24,838 nucleotides of DNA from a bacterium (lineage in GTDB: Bacteria > Vulcanimicrobiota > Xenobia > Xenobiales > Xenobiaceae), in NCBI GenBank assembly GCA_017444165.1, contig JAFSXH010000006.1, forward strand, positions 1 through 24,838, written 5' to 3'. Positions 16,501-23,622 of the stretch are shown one piece after another (position 1 is the first letter of the stretch; every line of letters begins with the position of its first letter). The notes below the pieces were generated by a model that did not search any database, had not been told where the DNA came from, and saw nothing but the letters and a program-made list of their open reading frames with translations. The translations under genes and the position numbers were made by a program.

Positions 16501-16730
16501 TCTTTGCCGAAGAGAGCAGCCACAATTTCATCGGTAAAGGCTTGATTAAAATTATCGCGCTGAACCTGCTCCGTAGCCAAAAGATCATCCCCTTTAAGGG
16601 ACATTCCACTGATCTGAAAAGAATCGTCAATATTAAAATTAGCTATGAGCGAATCCAGACCACCAGTACTTAAACTTGGTACTGACGCATTAAAAGAAGA
16701 TATAATACTTTGAATATTACTTGAGTCCAT
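13563..16730 (-). CDS. Large coiled-coil protein with CHAP-like C-terminal domain
   Basis: A 1055-aa protein starting at ATG 16730, four bases after a perfect GGGAGG; an ATG at 16748 has no RBS. There is no Sec signal: the N-terminus begins MDSSNIQSIISSFN. Acidic and helical to about 255, then a Gly/Ser-rich linker (about 258-298), a long Gln/Lys/Glu coiled coil (about 310-585), an Ala-rich helical zone to about 900 and a C-terminal domain (about 915-1055). That end has GWCYRGV with Cys950, LPVGTIVVYGQG, and GGYHGHIYVAQSDG with His1020 and His1022, resembling CHAP/NlpC-type cysteine peptidases or amidases. Coiled coil plus CHAP recalls PcsB-type hydrolases, but those carry a signal peptide. 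Peptidoglycan cleavage is inferred, not shown. Confidence 0.75.
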   Translation of the reverse strand: MDSSNIQSIISSFNASVPSLSTGGLDSLIANFNIDDSFQISGMSLKGDDLLATEQVQRDNFNQAFTDEIVAALFGKDSSELTDKQNADLKEFLFTISQENAKRKEEGKDPLTKDEINDYIKTSIADYEKEVADSKESKAGEKPDIKKLFSEDDEDLDDIKDNEDVEGAKSAEEDSEEVENSLGKTLSELGITELDDEQVEAIEKALQQYEDGEEITAVEDAKKAEEAKKAEEEAKAKEAEKNNQAQQGQQANQNQGNDGTSGSNGPSGTGGTGGSGSVGGSGGVGGSGGTGSVGGTNSAGEAAASSNLPEMAEDLEGLQQQKAEAQAKVGELSSQIDSKKSEINQRKADIAKEAGTDGLDAKGKIEQIKNQADYAKAQQEYDEAKTKKDQAQQEKTQTAQELASNQQSLYAKANEKQAKSAEVSAAESELSSLKPPTKPSGDDEQAQASYQAALSEYNQKKAALEQKIAQLKKEEQAIQKEIDNLEKKNSELEKKQAKQDQTIAQCDQKMQTAQAKMDEIMKSMEENNPEIKEAIEKDEQIQALEAEIADLESQKSEQENFISQLDQQIAIKEKEDSAVQQMRQDQAENKFTDALEAAGQKADPDKADEAIEWARQELAHDPDNKKALDIINSGADYLEQKQAGADNEAVAAVNNLPDSLKDGANAYVAEAIEKAEAAGENTDDAARKAIAEYTNKLVKDGGLSDEDLALVKEAAKATNASVEADEAYNQALAAKKDAEFYKAIDKLPANAKAEAYALRDSIDALSDENAEENLNSAYDHVADYLKKNPDQSLDMQTVRDMFGEYGPIALAALQDEDGNVNKALENGNAADLYKNSVLDVAQREVDSFSDKYKEINGTAYGRNALGSADNLVADAEGWQGLLDIEKGNSIQKPDVSLEARMLGATMSEAAIAAASTRTLEQCMSGSTEFGLQLAEKSMQYALNNNTTGWCYRGVINALSQMGVDINGPSAFCAVDELDSKYSDMFTKFTYNDISKDQLYDLPVGTIVVYGQGSGANGGYHGHIYVAQSDGRETSDHLQNIYPYSFGDEYYVYFPK

Positions 16731-16780
16731 ATTGCCTCCCAATAACATGTTTGCTCTAATTTCACTTATAAATATAAAAA

Positions 16781-16786
16781 TGTCAA
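16781..16786 (-). promoter_or_regulatory. Possible -35 box for the coiled-coil protein gene
   Basis: TTGACA on the minus strand, about 50 bases before the ATG at 16730. No good -10 is seen at standard spacing, so only the hexamer is recorded. Confidence 0.25.
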
Positions 16787-16878
16787 CTGATTTACTCCTA
16801 TCAAAAAAAGGAATTACTAATAGACCACCGTATAACGCGGCCTATAAACATTTCCCAATTGTTTGGGACTTCGACCCG

Positions 16879-16903
16879 CCGCAGTTGGCTAGAGCCGTTG
16901 CGG
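16879..16903 (+). promoter_or_regulatory. Hairpin in the 5' leader of the small secreted protein gene
   Basis: CCGCAGT (16879-16885) pairs with GTTGCGG (16897-16903), and GGCT (16887-16890) with AGCC (16893-16896), one bulged T. It stands 32 bases before the ATG and just upstream of the GAGGTG ribosome site. A 5-bp hairpin CCCAA/TTGGG (16854-16867) precedes it. No T run follows, so it may be an RNA-stability or control element. Confidence 0.4.
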
Positions 16904-16934
16904 TTGAGTGTTTAATTAAGAGGTGAAAAGAATA

Positions 16935-17357
16935 ATGAAGGCTCTCCGTAATTTAGCCTGCGCCGCCGTTGTTGCGGCCGTCTGCGTTTCCGCTGGTGTC
17001 GCTAACGCTGAACAAATTGGTAACAACCATCAGATGGCTCCTGGTGTATGGTACGATACTTTCATAGGTCCAGACAGTCTAGAGTTTGGTGTTCCCGATG
17101 CTGGTGTCAACTATCAGAAGGACTTCACTGGTGAGGTCGTTTACGTTGATGGCAAGTATATGAGCATTGATATTGACGGTGCTGAAGATGACGTGGCTAA
17201 CTTATATCTCTATCCTCAGACCACCCATTACACCCCCTCTTTCGAGGCTATTCGCGTAGGTACTAAAGTTGAAGTTCGCGCCGACAACCGCAATCGCGCT
17301 CGTTGCGTGAGAACTATTCCTTACTATCAGTGGTTGAAGAATCAGTCTGAGAACTAA
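16935..17357 (+). CDS. Small secreted beta-rich protein
   Basis: A 140-aa exported protein of unknown function. Residues 1-25 are a clear Sec signal ending ANA before Glu26. The mature part contains FTGEVVYVDGKYMSIDID followed by VGTKVEVRADNRNRA, a strand pattern like small OB-fold or SH3-like periplasmic domains. One Cys is near the C-terminus. ATG 16935 follows GAGGTG by nine bases; the upstream in-frame GTG at 16923 is itself part of that SD. C- and G-rich codons (GCC, CGC, GGT) are more frequent than in neighbours, which may mean high expression. A structured leader and a 3' hairpin mark it as a single-gene unit. Confidence 0.78.
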   Translation: MKALRNLACAAVVAAVCVSAGVANAEQIGNNHQMAPGVWYDTFIGPDSLEFGVPDAGVNYQKDFTGEVVYVDGKYMSIDIDGAEDDVANLYLYPQTTHYTPSFEAIRVGTKVEVRADNRNRARCVRTIPYYQWLKNQSEN

Positions 17358-17380
17358 TAGTTTCACAACTTAACTTTTAC

Positions 17381-17421
17381 AAAACAGCTTCCTAAAGAGG
17401 ATTCTTTTTGGGAGCTGTTTT
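17381..17421 (+). terminator. Hairpin terminator between the secreted protein gene and hisS
   Basis: AAAACAGCTTCC (17381-17392) pairs with GGGAGCTGTTTT (17410-17421) over 12 bp with one G-T pair and a 17-base loop. The T-rich 3' arm supplies a short U tract. Confidence 0.65.
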
Positions 17422-17441
17422 CTGTTATGGGAGAAAAAGAG

Positions 17442-18755
17442 ATGATAAAACCTACCCCTTTGAGCGGTTTCCCTGAATGGTTGCCTGCTCAGCAGTTAGC
17501 TGAACAACATTTTATAGATACCATACGCCAAATTTACGAATTACACGGTTTCACTCGTTTAGAAACTAGTGCTGTAGAGAGAGTCTCCGTCTTAGAAGCT
17601 AAGGGTGAAATAAACAAAGAGATTTACGGCATAGGTCGCTTACAAGGCCCTCCAGGACGTTGGGAGATGGCTCTCCACTTCGATCTAACAGTCCCCTTTG
17701 CACGTTACGTGGCTCTCAATAGCGGAGCCATAAACTTCCCCTTTAAGAGGTGGCAGATCCAAAAAGTTTGGCGCGGCGAAAGGCCTCAAGAGGGACGTTT
17801 CCGCGAATTTTACCAAGCCGACATAGATGTTATTGGCGATGGCGAACTTCCCTTGAGCTTCGATGCTGAGATGCCCGCCATAATTGTAGAGATATTCCAA
17901 AAGCTCAATATTCGCGCCCAAATTCAGGTCAACAACCGCAAAGTTCTTTTAGGTTACTACCAAAGCCTAGGGATGAATGAAGAACAGAGTGCCAACATCT
18001 TGCGCGAAGTAGACAAGATGGACAAGATTGGCGCAGATAAAGTCAAAGAGAGTTTGCTCACCTTGGGCTTAACTTCTGAGTTGGCCGATAAATGTTTAGC
18101 CCTCTGCCAGTTGCGCGGCTGTCCAGCTAAAGTTTTAACACAAGCTAAAGATTTAAACGTGGATAATCCCACTTTCAAGCAAGGTTTAGAAGAGCTGGCC
18201 TTCATCGCTGAAGAGTTATCTTATCTGGACGAAGATTCGCTTATCTTTAATCTAGGCATTGTGCGCGGTTTAGACTATTACACAGGCACAATTTACGAGA
18301 CGATCCTTCCCGATTATCCCAGTTTAGGGAGTATCTGCTCTGGAGGACGCTACGAAAATTTAGCCTCCCAATTTATCAACCGCAAATTGCCAGGAGTGGG
18401 AATAAGCATAGGACTCAGCCGCCTCCTCTCCCACCTTTTCGCTAAAAAAGCCATTGATTGCTCCAAACAGACTCCGACTCAGGTTCTGGTAAGCTGGCCC
18501 ACCGAAGAGCTACGCCCCGCCTGCCGCCAAATAGCTCTAAAACTTCGCCAAGCTGGCATTCCTACCGAGATCTACCACAAGATAGATCCCCTAAAGAAAC
18601 AGATGCGCTACGCCAGCCGCCAAGGTATCCCCTGGATGCTCTTCCCCTACATTTATAGCGATGAAGATCCCAACATCGAGATAAAAAATATGACCAGCGG
18701 AGAACAGGAGACACTGGCCTTAGAGGAGTGGATCGGCAAAATTAAGAGTATGTAA
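17442..18755 (+). CDS. hisS: Histidine-tRNA ligase
   Basis: A class II aminoacyl-tRNA synthetase that charges tRNA-His. The 437-aa product has the family marks FDLTVPFARYV (80-90), motif 2 with VWRGERPQEGRFREFYQADI (109-128), the HisRS signature RGLDYYTGTIYE (275-286), SGGRYENL (300-307) and motif 3 GISIGLSRLL (320-329), then an anticodon-binding domain. ATG 17442 follows GGGAG by eight bases; ATG 17427 would start inside that SD. The opening PTPLSGFPEWLPAQQL and the spelling of motif 2 resemble the longer HisRS type I associate with actinobacteria, rather than the E. coli form. A HisZ regulatory subunit is unlikely because all catalytic motifs are present. Confidence 0.93.
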   Translation: MIKPTPLSGFPEWLPAQQLAEQHFIDTIRQIYELHGFTRLETSAVERVSVLEAKGEINKEIYGIGRLQGPPGRWEMALHFDLTVPFARYVALNSGAINFPFKRWQIQKVWRGERPQEGRFREFYQADIDVIGDGELPLSFDAEMPAIIVEIFQKLNIRAQIQVNNRKVLLGYYQSLGMNEEQSANILREVDKMDKIGADKVKESLLTLGLTSELADKCLALCQLRGCPAKVLTQAKDLNVDNPTFKQGLEELAFIAEELSYLDEDSLIFNLGIVRGLDYYTGTIYETILPDYPSLGSICSGGRYENLASQFINRKLPGVGISIGLSRLLSHLFAKKAIDCSKQTPTQVLVSWPTEELRPACRQIALKLRQAGIPTEIYHKIDPLKKQMRYASRQGIPWMLFPYIYSDEDPNIEIKNMTSGEQETLALEEWIGKIKSM

Positions 18756-18792
18756 ATTGTTTTGCCTTTCGGATTAGAATCTTAACAATTAG

Positions 18793-18845
18793 TAATTAGT
18801 AATGCGTAATTATTTCTTTCCAAAATAATTACGCATTACTAATTA
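18793..18845. repeat. Palindromic dispersed repeat, family 2, copy 2 (perfect)
   Basis: A perfect 23-bp inverted repeat: 18793-18815 pairs with 18823-18845 around the loop CTTTCCA. The arm core is GTAATGCGTAATTA. It sits between convergent genes and overlaps the stop codon of the transporter gene. It matches copy 1 at 11957-12024. It may also act as a two-way terminator, though it lacks a T run. Confidence 0.88.
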
Positions 18846-19880
18846 AGCATTACGAATTTTAAATTTATAAACCAACAGTACTATGGCTAAAAGATCGATT
18901 ACAGCCGCGCAGGCAATCGAATATGTGCAGACCATCACCTCGGAGTAAATGAAGACAATACCTAAACAGATCAACCCCACACCGTACCAGCGCAAAAAAG
19001 TAACCTTCTCTTTAAATCCCAACCAACCGATCAAAAGCACAAGGATATAACCTACACTCAAGAGAGGATAGAGAAAACTCAAAGGCACTTTGGTAAGCAA
19101 AACTAACCACAACACTGTTGATAAAACATAAACAAAAAGTCCTACAAAAACGAAGGGACTCAAACACAAGAGTACAGCGTTAGACAGAGATTTTACAGGT
19201 GCAGAGGTGACAAATTTACCGGCCGCTTCTATGCGCTCTTTGTTTATCTGTTTGCCCATACCGATCTTGAAAAGAACTTGCCCAACTATACCCAAAGGCA
19301 AGGCTGCACAGAGGAGAGCTACAGGCATAGGCTGGTCTAAGCTCCAAGCTTCAGCGACATTAGCCTTCAAGATTATCAAAAAGGCCACTACAAACATTAT
19401 AGCAGCCACATAATAACTCCAATTGGTAAAAAGTTTCTCCGCATACATAGAGATAATGCCAAAGCTTATAAAGCCGACTCCCAACCAGCGCAGCCAAGAG
19501 ACCTCTTCCCCAAAACATAGCCATCCCATAAGCAAAATAGCAACATAACCCACACTGATCATTGGATAGGCCAAACTTAGATCAACCTTGCTCAAAATAG
19601 CGAACCAGCAGACAGCCGAAAGAGCATAAGTCAACATACCTAAAAAAATAACAGGCTGCAACATTAAAGCCACGCCATTATAAAATAGGTAAAATAGAGA
19701 AATAAAACTGCTGTGGTGTAAAATATCTTGAAGATTCTGCCCCAAAGCTCCCACAAAAGATTGAGCTAATTCTCCCCCCATACCCATCTTAAAAATATAT
19801 TGACCAGCTAAAGTCAGAAAAATAAATATAGCTATTAAACCAGTAGGCTTTTTTGCCTCAGTCGCCTCAATAGAAGACAT
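18843..19880 (-). CDS. Transporter with two SMR/ArnE-like halves (DMT superfamily)
   Basis: A 345-aa inner-membrane protein with about ten helices. The two halves align: GQYIFKMGMG (26-35) with GQVLFKIGMG (200-209), KVDLSLAYPMISVGY (98-112) with KVPLSFLYPLLSVGY (264-278), and LRWLGVG (130-136) with LRWYGVG (296-302). Each half has the four-helix SMR pattern plus one further helix (155-173 and 320-338). An odd number of helices per half would place them in opposite orientation, as in EamA-type transporters. The substrate is unknown; lipid-linked sugar flipping (ArnE/F) or drug export are possibilities. ATG 19880 has GGAG ten bases upstream. The gene stands alone, convergent with hisS. Confidence 0.82.
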   Translation of the reverse strand: MSSIEATEAKKPTGLIAIFIFLTLAGQYIFKMGMGGELAQSFVGALGQNLQDILHHSSFISLFYLFYNGVALMLQPVIFLGMLTYALSAVCWFAILSKVDLSLAYPMISVGYVAILLMGWLCFGEEVSWLRWLGVGFISFGIISMYAEKLFTNWSYYVAAIMFVVAFLIILKANVAEAWSLDQPMPVALLCAALPLGIVGQVLFKIGMGKQINKERIEAAGKFVTSAPVKSLSNAVLLCLSPFVFVGLFVYVLSTVLWLVLLTKVPLSFLYPLLSVGYILVLLIGWLGFKEKVTFLRWYGVGLICLGIVFIYSEVMVCTYSIACAAVIDLLAIVLLVYKFKIRNA

Positions 19881-20034
19881 ACTATTTTATCTCCGTCAAC
19901 AAATTGTTCTGAAGCCCTTCTAGTGATCGCTATTATCATCCTGGTCAGGATAAACTTACAGGGCAAAATGCAAAGTTACCATGTTATGGCAGAAATTATG
20001 GAGGAAGCTAACTCATTTGTTTTAATAATTATTT

Positions 20035-20364
20035 ATGGATGATAAATGGAAAGTTTGTGCCTTGTGTCGCTTTTTGGAGACGGTAGACAGAGGCATATAC
20101 ATTGAAGATATCGAGGAGACAGAGTACAGTCTCTTCCATTGTAAAAAATTAGATGTTTACCAACATGAAGAATATCTCATGATCCCAACTCCCACCAGTA
20201 CTGAGGAGATGGAGCCTAAAGATCACAAAGTTTGTCCTTATTGGGAGCCATGGGAAGATGAAGGCGAAAGTGTCTTCGTCGGTTTACCCGAAGATTTTCA
20301 GTCTCTCTCTATAGATGATGTAGATCTCATTCTCGATAGGATTGAAGAAGATGGGAATAATTAA
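20035..20364 (+). CDS. Small Cys-motif (possible zinc-binding) protein
   Basis: An unrecognised acidic 109-aa protein. Cys8 and Cys11 form CALC; Cys36 (FHCKKL) and Cys67 (KVCPYW) follow, a spacing that could bind a metal. No signal or membrane segment. The ATG lacks a close SD; GGAGG lies over 30 bases upstream. Its last 14 bases overlap the start of the kinase-like gene, so the two are probably cotranslated and the product may act with that protein. The divergent gap 19881-20034 holds no other gene. Confidence 0.7.
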   Translation: MDDKWKVCALCRFLETVDRGIYIEDIEETEYSLFHCKKLDVYQHEEYLMIPTPTSTEEMEPKDHKVCPYWEPWEDEGESVFVGLPEDFQSLSIDDVDLILDRIEEDGNN

Positions 20365-22405
20365 ACAGATAGAAAATTTCTCTGTTTTGGGCAAACGCAC
20401 CTGGAAAGGCAAGATGTCCAAATTGGGCATGGTTGTCGTTAAGGAATTGGATCTTCATCTGGATCAAGCTCAGAAGAGATTAAAAGAACTCAAAAGTATT
20501 TCTTTGCCATTCGTAGCTAATTACTACAAGGTTATTGCAGAGCAAGATCGAGTCTTTGTTGTCAGATCTTGGATAGATGGCGAGCAACTACAACCTAAGA
20601 TAGATCTCAATCTTGCCAAAAAGATCGTTGAACTGATTAGAGATGTATCTTCTAAAGTTATAATTTACGATCTTCGTCCCGAACATTTGATCTTAAAAGA
20701 CGGCAAAGTCTATATTTGCGATTTAGGTTTTAACAAAAAGGGAACTTTGCCGTATTGTGCCCCTGAACAGATCAATAGAGAAATTTTAACTAATAAAATT
20801 GCCTATTACCAGTTAGGAGCCGTTCTCTACAATCTCTTGGAAGATAAGACTCCGCCCGATCCTCAGATCTTGCTCATGCCCAATGTGGAACAGCCCATCT
20901 TTACAACTGTAGAAGATAGCGTAAATAAAAATCTGCTCAAACTTTTTGAAGCCGATCCTCAGGAAAGGGCCGATTGCACACAAATTTTGACTTCTCTCTA
21001 CCCTGGAGAACAAATATTTAAGGATGAAAAAACTGCCGAAGCAATTGTAGAAGAAGTTGAGCCTCCTTTAGAAGATGAGGAAGAATTAAAAAAATCTGAA
21101 AAAAGCGATAAAATTGGGAACAATTACAGTAGTCATATCGATAGTTCAATAGTAGCTCTCGTATTTTTGCCCCTGTTATTGGGAGTTATCTTTGTTTATG
21201 CAGCTGTACATTATAATATTTTTGCCTTTTTAGATGAAAACACCACATCCTTAGCTGAAGAGACAAAAGCTGTTAAAAAAATTCCCAGCCAAAGCCATCT
21301 GCCTCAATCTTGGATCAGTCCCAAAGATGGAGCGAAGATGATCCTTATCCCCGCAGGTGATTTTTACTACGGACCCGTCCCAGAAGCGGGTGGTGGCGTA
21401 AAACCTAAGGTCGTTCACCTAAACGATTATTACATTGATCGCTACGAAGTGACAAATCGCCAATTTAGAAAATTTGTTAAAGAGACTGGTTATAAGGCTC
21501 AAGGTAATTGGCAAAAGTACGCAGGTGATGATCGCTTAGATCACCCTGTGATTATGGTCTCCTACTACGATTGTGAAGCCTACGCGCGTTGGGCAGGGAA
21601 GCGCATTCCTACAGCTCAAGAGTGGGAAAAAGCCGCCCGTGGTGGCGATCTTCGCCTCTATCCTTGGGGCGGTGTTACGGGTGATCCTCAAAAGCTCAAT
21701 TGTGTCGAAAGCATTTGGGGCAGTACATCTCCCGTAGGCTCGTTTCCAGAAGGTGCTTCCCCTTACGGCGTGGAGGATATGGCAGGCAACGTTTGGGAAT
21801 GGGTCGACTCCTGGTTTATACCCTACGATTCTAACGACACTTACGTTTCTATAAGAAAGGTTGTCAAAGGTGGTTCACGCACAGATAGTTACCGCGATTG
21901 TACTGTAGTAGCTGAAAAAGGTGTTGTTCCCGATTTAGGAACTTTGTCTGGCTCTGGTTTTCGATGCGTCTACGATCCAGCGGATGATGGAAGTAAAAAT
22001 AGAACTCCCAAGAACAAGAAAAAATTGCGCTCTTTGGAAGAACTAACTCCTCCTAAGAAACCTAGTCCAGTCACACCTCCCCAAGGAGAAGAGATAAAAG
22101 AGAATATTCCTGTTCCTGATTATACGATTAGGGAGATTCCTGAAGGTACTTATAACGATAGATTCGATTATAACGACAATTATGTTCCACCAACTGAGCC
22201 TGAGAATCCACCCGCTGAAATTATCAAAGAGAATAAAAATATTCCCGAAGCTGAAACTAAAACAAGTGAGACTAGAGCGAATAAACAAAATAGTGTTGAC
22301 GAGGAGGAAGAGATCTTCGGACCCAAGCCAGTTATTCCCGATCTTGAAAAGGGAACTAGCAGTGGTTTTGTAGATGAAGATAAGGTTAATTATTACGCTG
22401 AGTAA
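20351..22405 (+). CDS. Degenerate Ser/Thr kinase-like domain, TM helix and FGE/sulfatase-modifying-like domain
   Basis: A 684-aa membrane protein. Residues 1-215 follow a Hanks-kinase fold: VVVKEL with Lys31, IYDLRPEHL with Asp107, CDLGF (DFG changed to DLG, Asp124) and CAPEQ (136-140). The glycine loop is not recognisable, and the Asn after the catalytic Asp is His, so activity is doubtful. An acidic linker leads to a membrane helix at 266-287. Outside is an FGE-sulfatase-type domain (about 329-540) with MILIPAGDFYYG, RYEVTNRQF, GKRIPTAQEWEKAARGG, DMAGNVWEW and VVKGGSR. The paired catalytic Cys of true formylglycine-generating enzymes is not evident, so a binding role is likelier. A Pro/Glu-rich tail ends it. 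The start ATG 20351 replaces a TTG at 20342. Confidence 0.85.
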   Translation: MGIIKQIENFSVLGKRTWKGKMSKLGMVVVKELDLHLDQAQKRLKELKSISLPFVANYYKVIAEQDRVFVVRSWIDGEQLQPKIDLNLAKKIVELIRDVSSKVIIYDLRPEHLILKDGKVYICDLGFNKKGTLPYCAPEQINREILTNKIAYYQLGAVLYNLLEDKTPPDPQILLMPNVEQPIFTTVEDSVNKNLLKLFEADPQERADCTQILTSLYPGEQIFKDEKTAEAIVEEVEPPLEDEEELKKSEKSDKIGNNYSSHIDSSIVALVFLPLLLGVIFVYAAVHYNIFAFLDENTTSLAEETKAVKKIPSQSHLPQSWISPKDGAKMILIPAGDFYYGPVPEAGGGVKPKVVHLNDYYIDRYEVTNRQFRKFVKETGYKAQGNWQKYAGDDRLDHPVIMVSYYDCEAYARWAGKRIPTAQEWEKAARGGDLRLYPWGGVTGDPQKLNCVESIWGSTSPVGSFPEGASPYGVEDMAGNVWEWVDSWFIPYDSNDTYVSIRKVVKGGSRTDSYRDCTVVAEKGVVPDLGTLSGSGFRCVYDPADDGSKNRTPKNKKKLRSLEELTPPKKPSPVTPPQGEEIKENIPVPDYTIREIPEGTYNDRFDYNDNYVPPTEPENPPAEIIKENKNIPEAETKTSETRANKQNSVDEEEEIFGPKPVIPDLEKGTSSGFVDEDKVNYYAE

Positions 22406-22413
22406 TTTTTAAC

Positions 22414-22455
22414 AACGATAGTCAGCTCTCTAAAAAGTCAAAACTATTGTTTTAA
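22414..22455 (+). terminator. Weak hairpin terminator after the kinase-like gene
   Basis: AACGATAGT (22414-22422) pairs with ACTATTGTT (22443-22451), one G-T pair, then TTTAA. The loop is 20 bases, so strength is doubtful. Confidence 0.35.
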
Positions 22456-22497
22456 TTCAACGTTTCCACAGTTCTAGGGCAGGTAAAGGAATAATTA

Positions 22498-23622
22498 ATG
22501 ATAAAACCTGCCCGTGCAGTTTATCGAGGAGATAGTTTTATGCTTTACAGAAAAGGTTCTATTGTTTTTAACGAGTTACACGAATTGCCCGATCTATGGC
22601 AAAAAGTTTTAAATTTCATGAATAAAGAGCGCGAAGCTGGTGTCACTTGGATTCGCTCTCAAAATTGCGGACAAGTAGTCTATGTTGCTACTTCAGAACT
22701 GTACAATATCGCTATCTCTGCCGCTAAAGTTACTCATTTAGTCTCTGGATTAAATTCTATTGCCATTACTCCCAACGAGATTATGTACGGTCGCCGTCCT
22801 CCTTACGATGCCCGCATACGCACTTTAGTCGTAGTTTTATCTAACCCCAGCACATTTACTGAAACTTCTTGGGGTGTAGAGAGACTAAAACAACTCGATC
22901 CTAAAGCTCAATTTTTGTCTTTGGAGACGGAGAGCGGCAAGTTTGCTTCTTTAGTAAATTACAACCTTGTATTTAGCGAAATAAAAGATGCGGCTAAGAT
23001 GCCCGTAGTTAGTATGAGCTGCTTACTCTTAGCTAGTTTTGCTCTAGTAGGTTGGATAAGTGGAAAGAAGATACTCTTAGATGAATTGGAGCGTTTACCA
23101 GGTATATGTCGCGATCACTTAAAAACGTGGCAAGTAAAATCTCAACAGATATTCTTGGATAAACCAGCTCATATTGTCTTCTTAGGATCCGGACCATATG
23201 AAGGAATCGCTCGTGAAGGAGCTATGTTAGTATCCAAAATTGCCACTGTACACAGTGAGAGCAATTACTTTATAGAATATCGCCACGGAATTTATGGCAG
23301 TGCAAACCAATCTTCGATGATTATAGGCCTCTTCTCCAATACTTTTAGAAATGTAGAAGAGAGTATTTTCGCAGATCTGAGCGTCACCAGAGCTAGAAGA
23401 ATAGCTATTGCTGATCGGTCATCCAGCGATCTGATCTCTCGCAGTAGTGATATTTTAGAATTAAATTCTGGAGTCAGTGAGATCGCTCGGGTTATTTTAG
23501 CTCTAGTAGCCGTGCAATTTTTAGTCTTCTACTTAAGTATGGGAAGAGGCATCAACCCTGACAATCCCAAACACTTAGAGAATGCCCGCTTAGAATTAAA
23601 AGAGCGTCCAGGAGCCAAGTAA
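22498..23622 (+). CDS. SIS-domain protein (AgaS/FrlB/GlmS-isomerase-like)
   Basis: A 374-aa cytoplasmic protein of the double-SIS type that binds phosphosugars. The C-terminal half keeps HIVFLGSGPYEGIAREGAML and EYRHGIYG, matching the G-x-G and E-x-RHG marks of sugar isomerases and deaminases, and ends with GINPDNPKHL, the usual tail. The N-terminal half is altered: VVYVATSELYNIA stands for the normal GSG-SS loop, and VVVLSNPSTFTET replaces the S-x-SG-x-T loop. Substrate specificity is therefore uncertain. ATG 22498 has AGGA seven bases upstream; ATG 22540 has GGAG eight bases upstream and would fit family length better, so the start is open. It heads an operon with the next two genes. Confidence 0.8.
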   Translation: MIKPARAVYRGDSFMLYRKGSIVFNELHELPDLWQKVLNFMNKEREAGVTWIRSQNCGQVVYVATSELYNIAISAAKVTHLVSGLNSIAITPNEIMYGRRPPYDARIRTLVVVLSNPSTFTETSWGVERLKQLDPKAQFLSLETESGKFASLVNYNLVFSEIKDAAKMPVVSMSCLLLASFALVGWISGKKILLDELERLPGICRDHLKTWQVKSQQIFLDKPAHIVFLGSGPYEGIAREGAMLVSKIATVHSESNYFIEYRHGIYGSANQSSMIIGLFSNTFRNVEESIFADLSVTRARRIAIADRSSSDLISRSSDILELNSGVSEIARVILALVAVQFLVFYLSMGRGINPDNPKHLENARLELKERPGAK

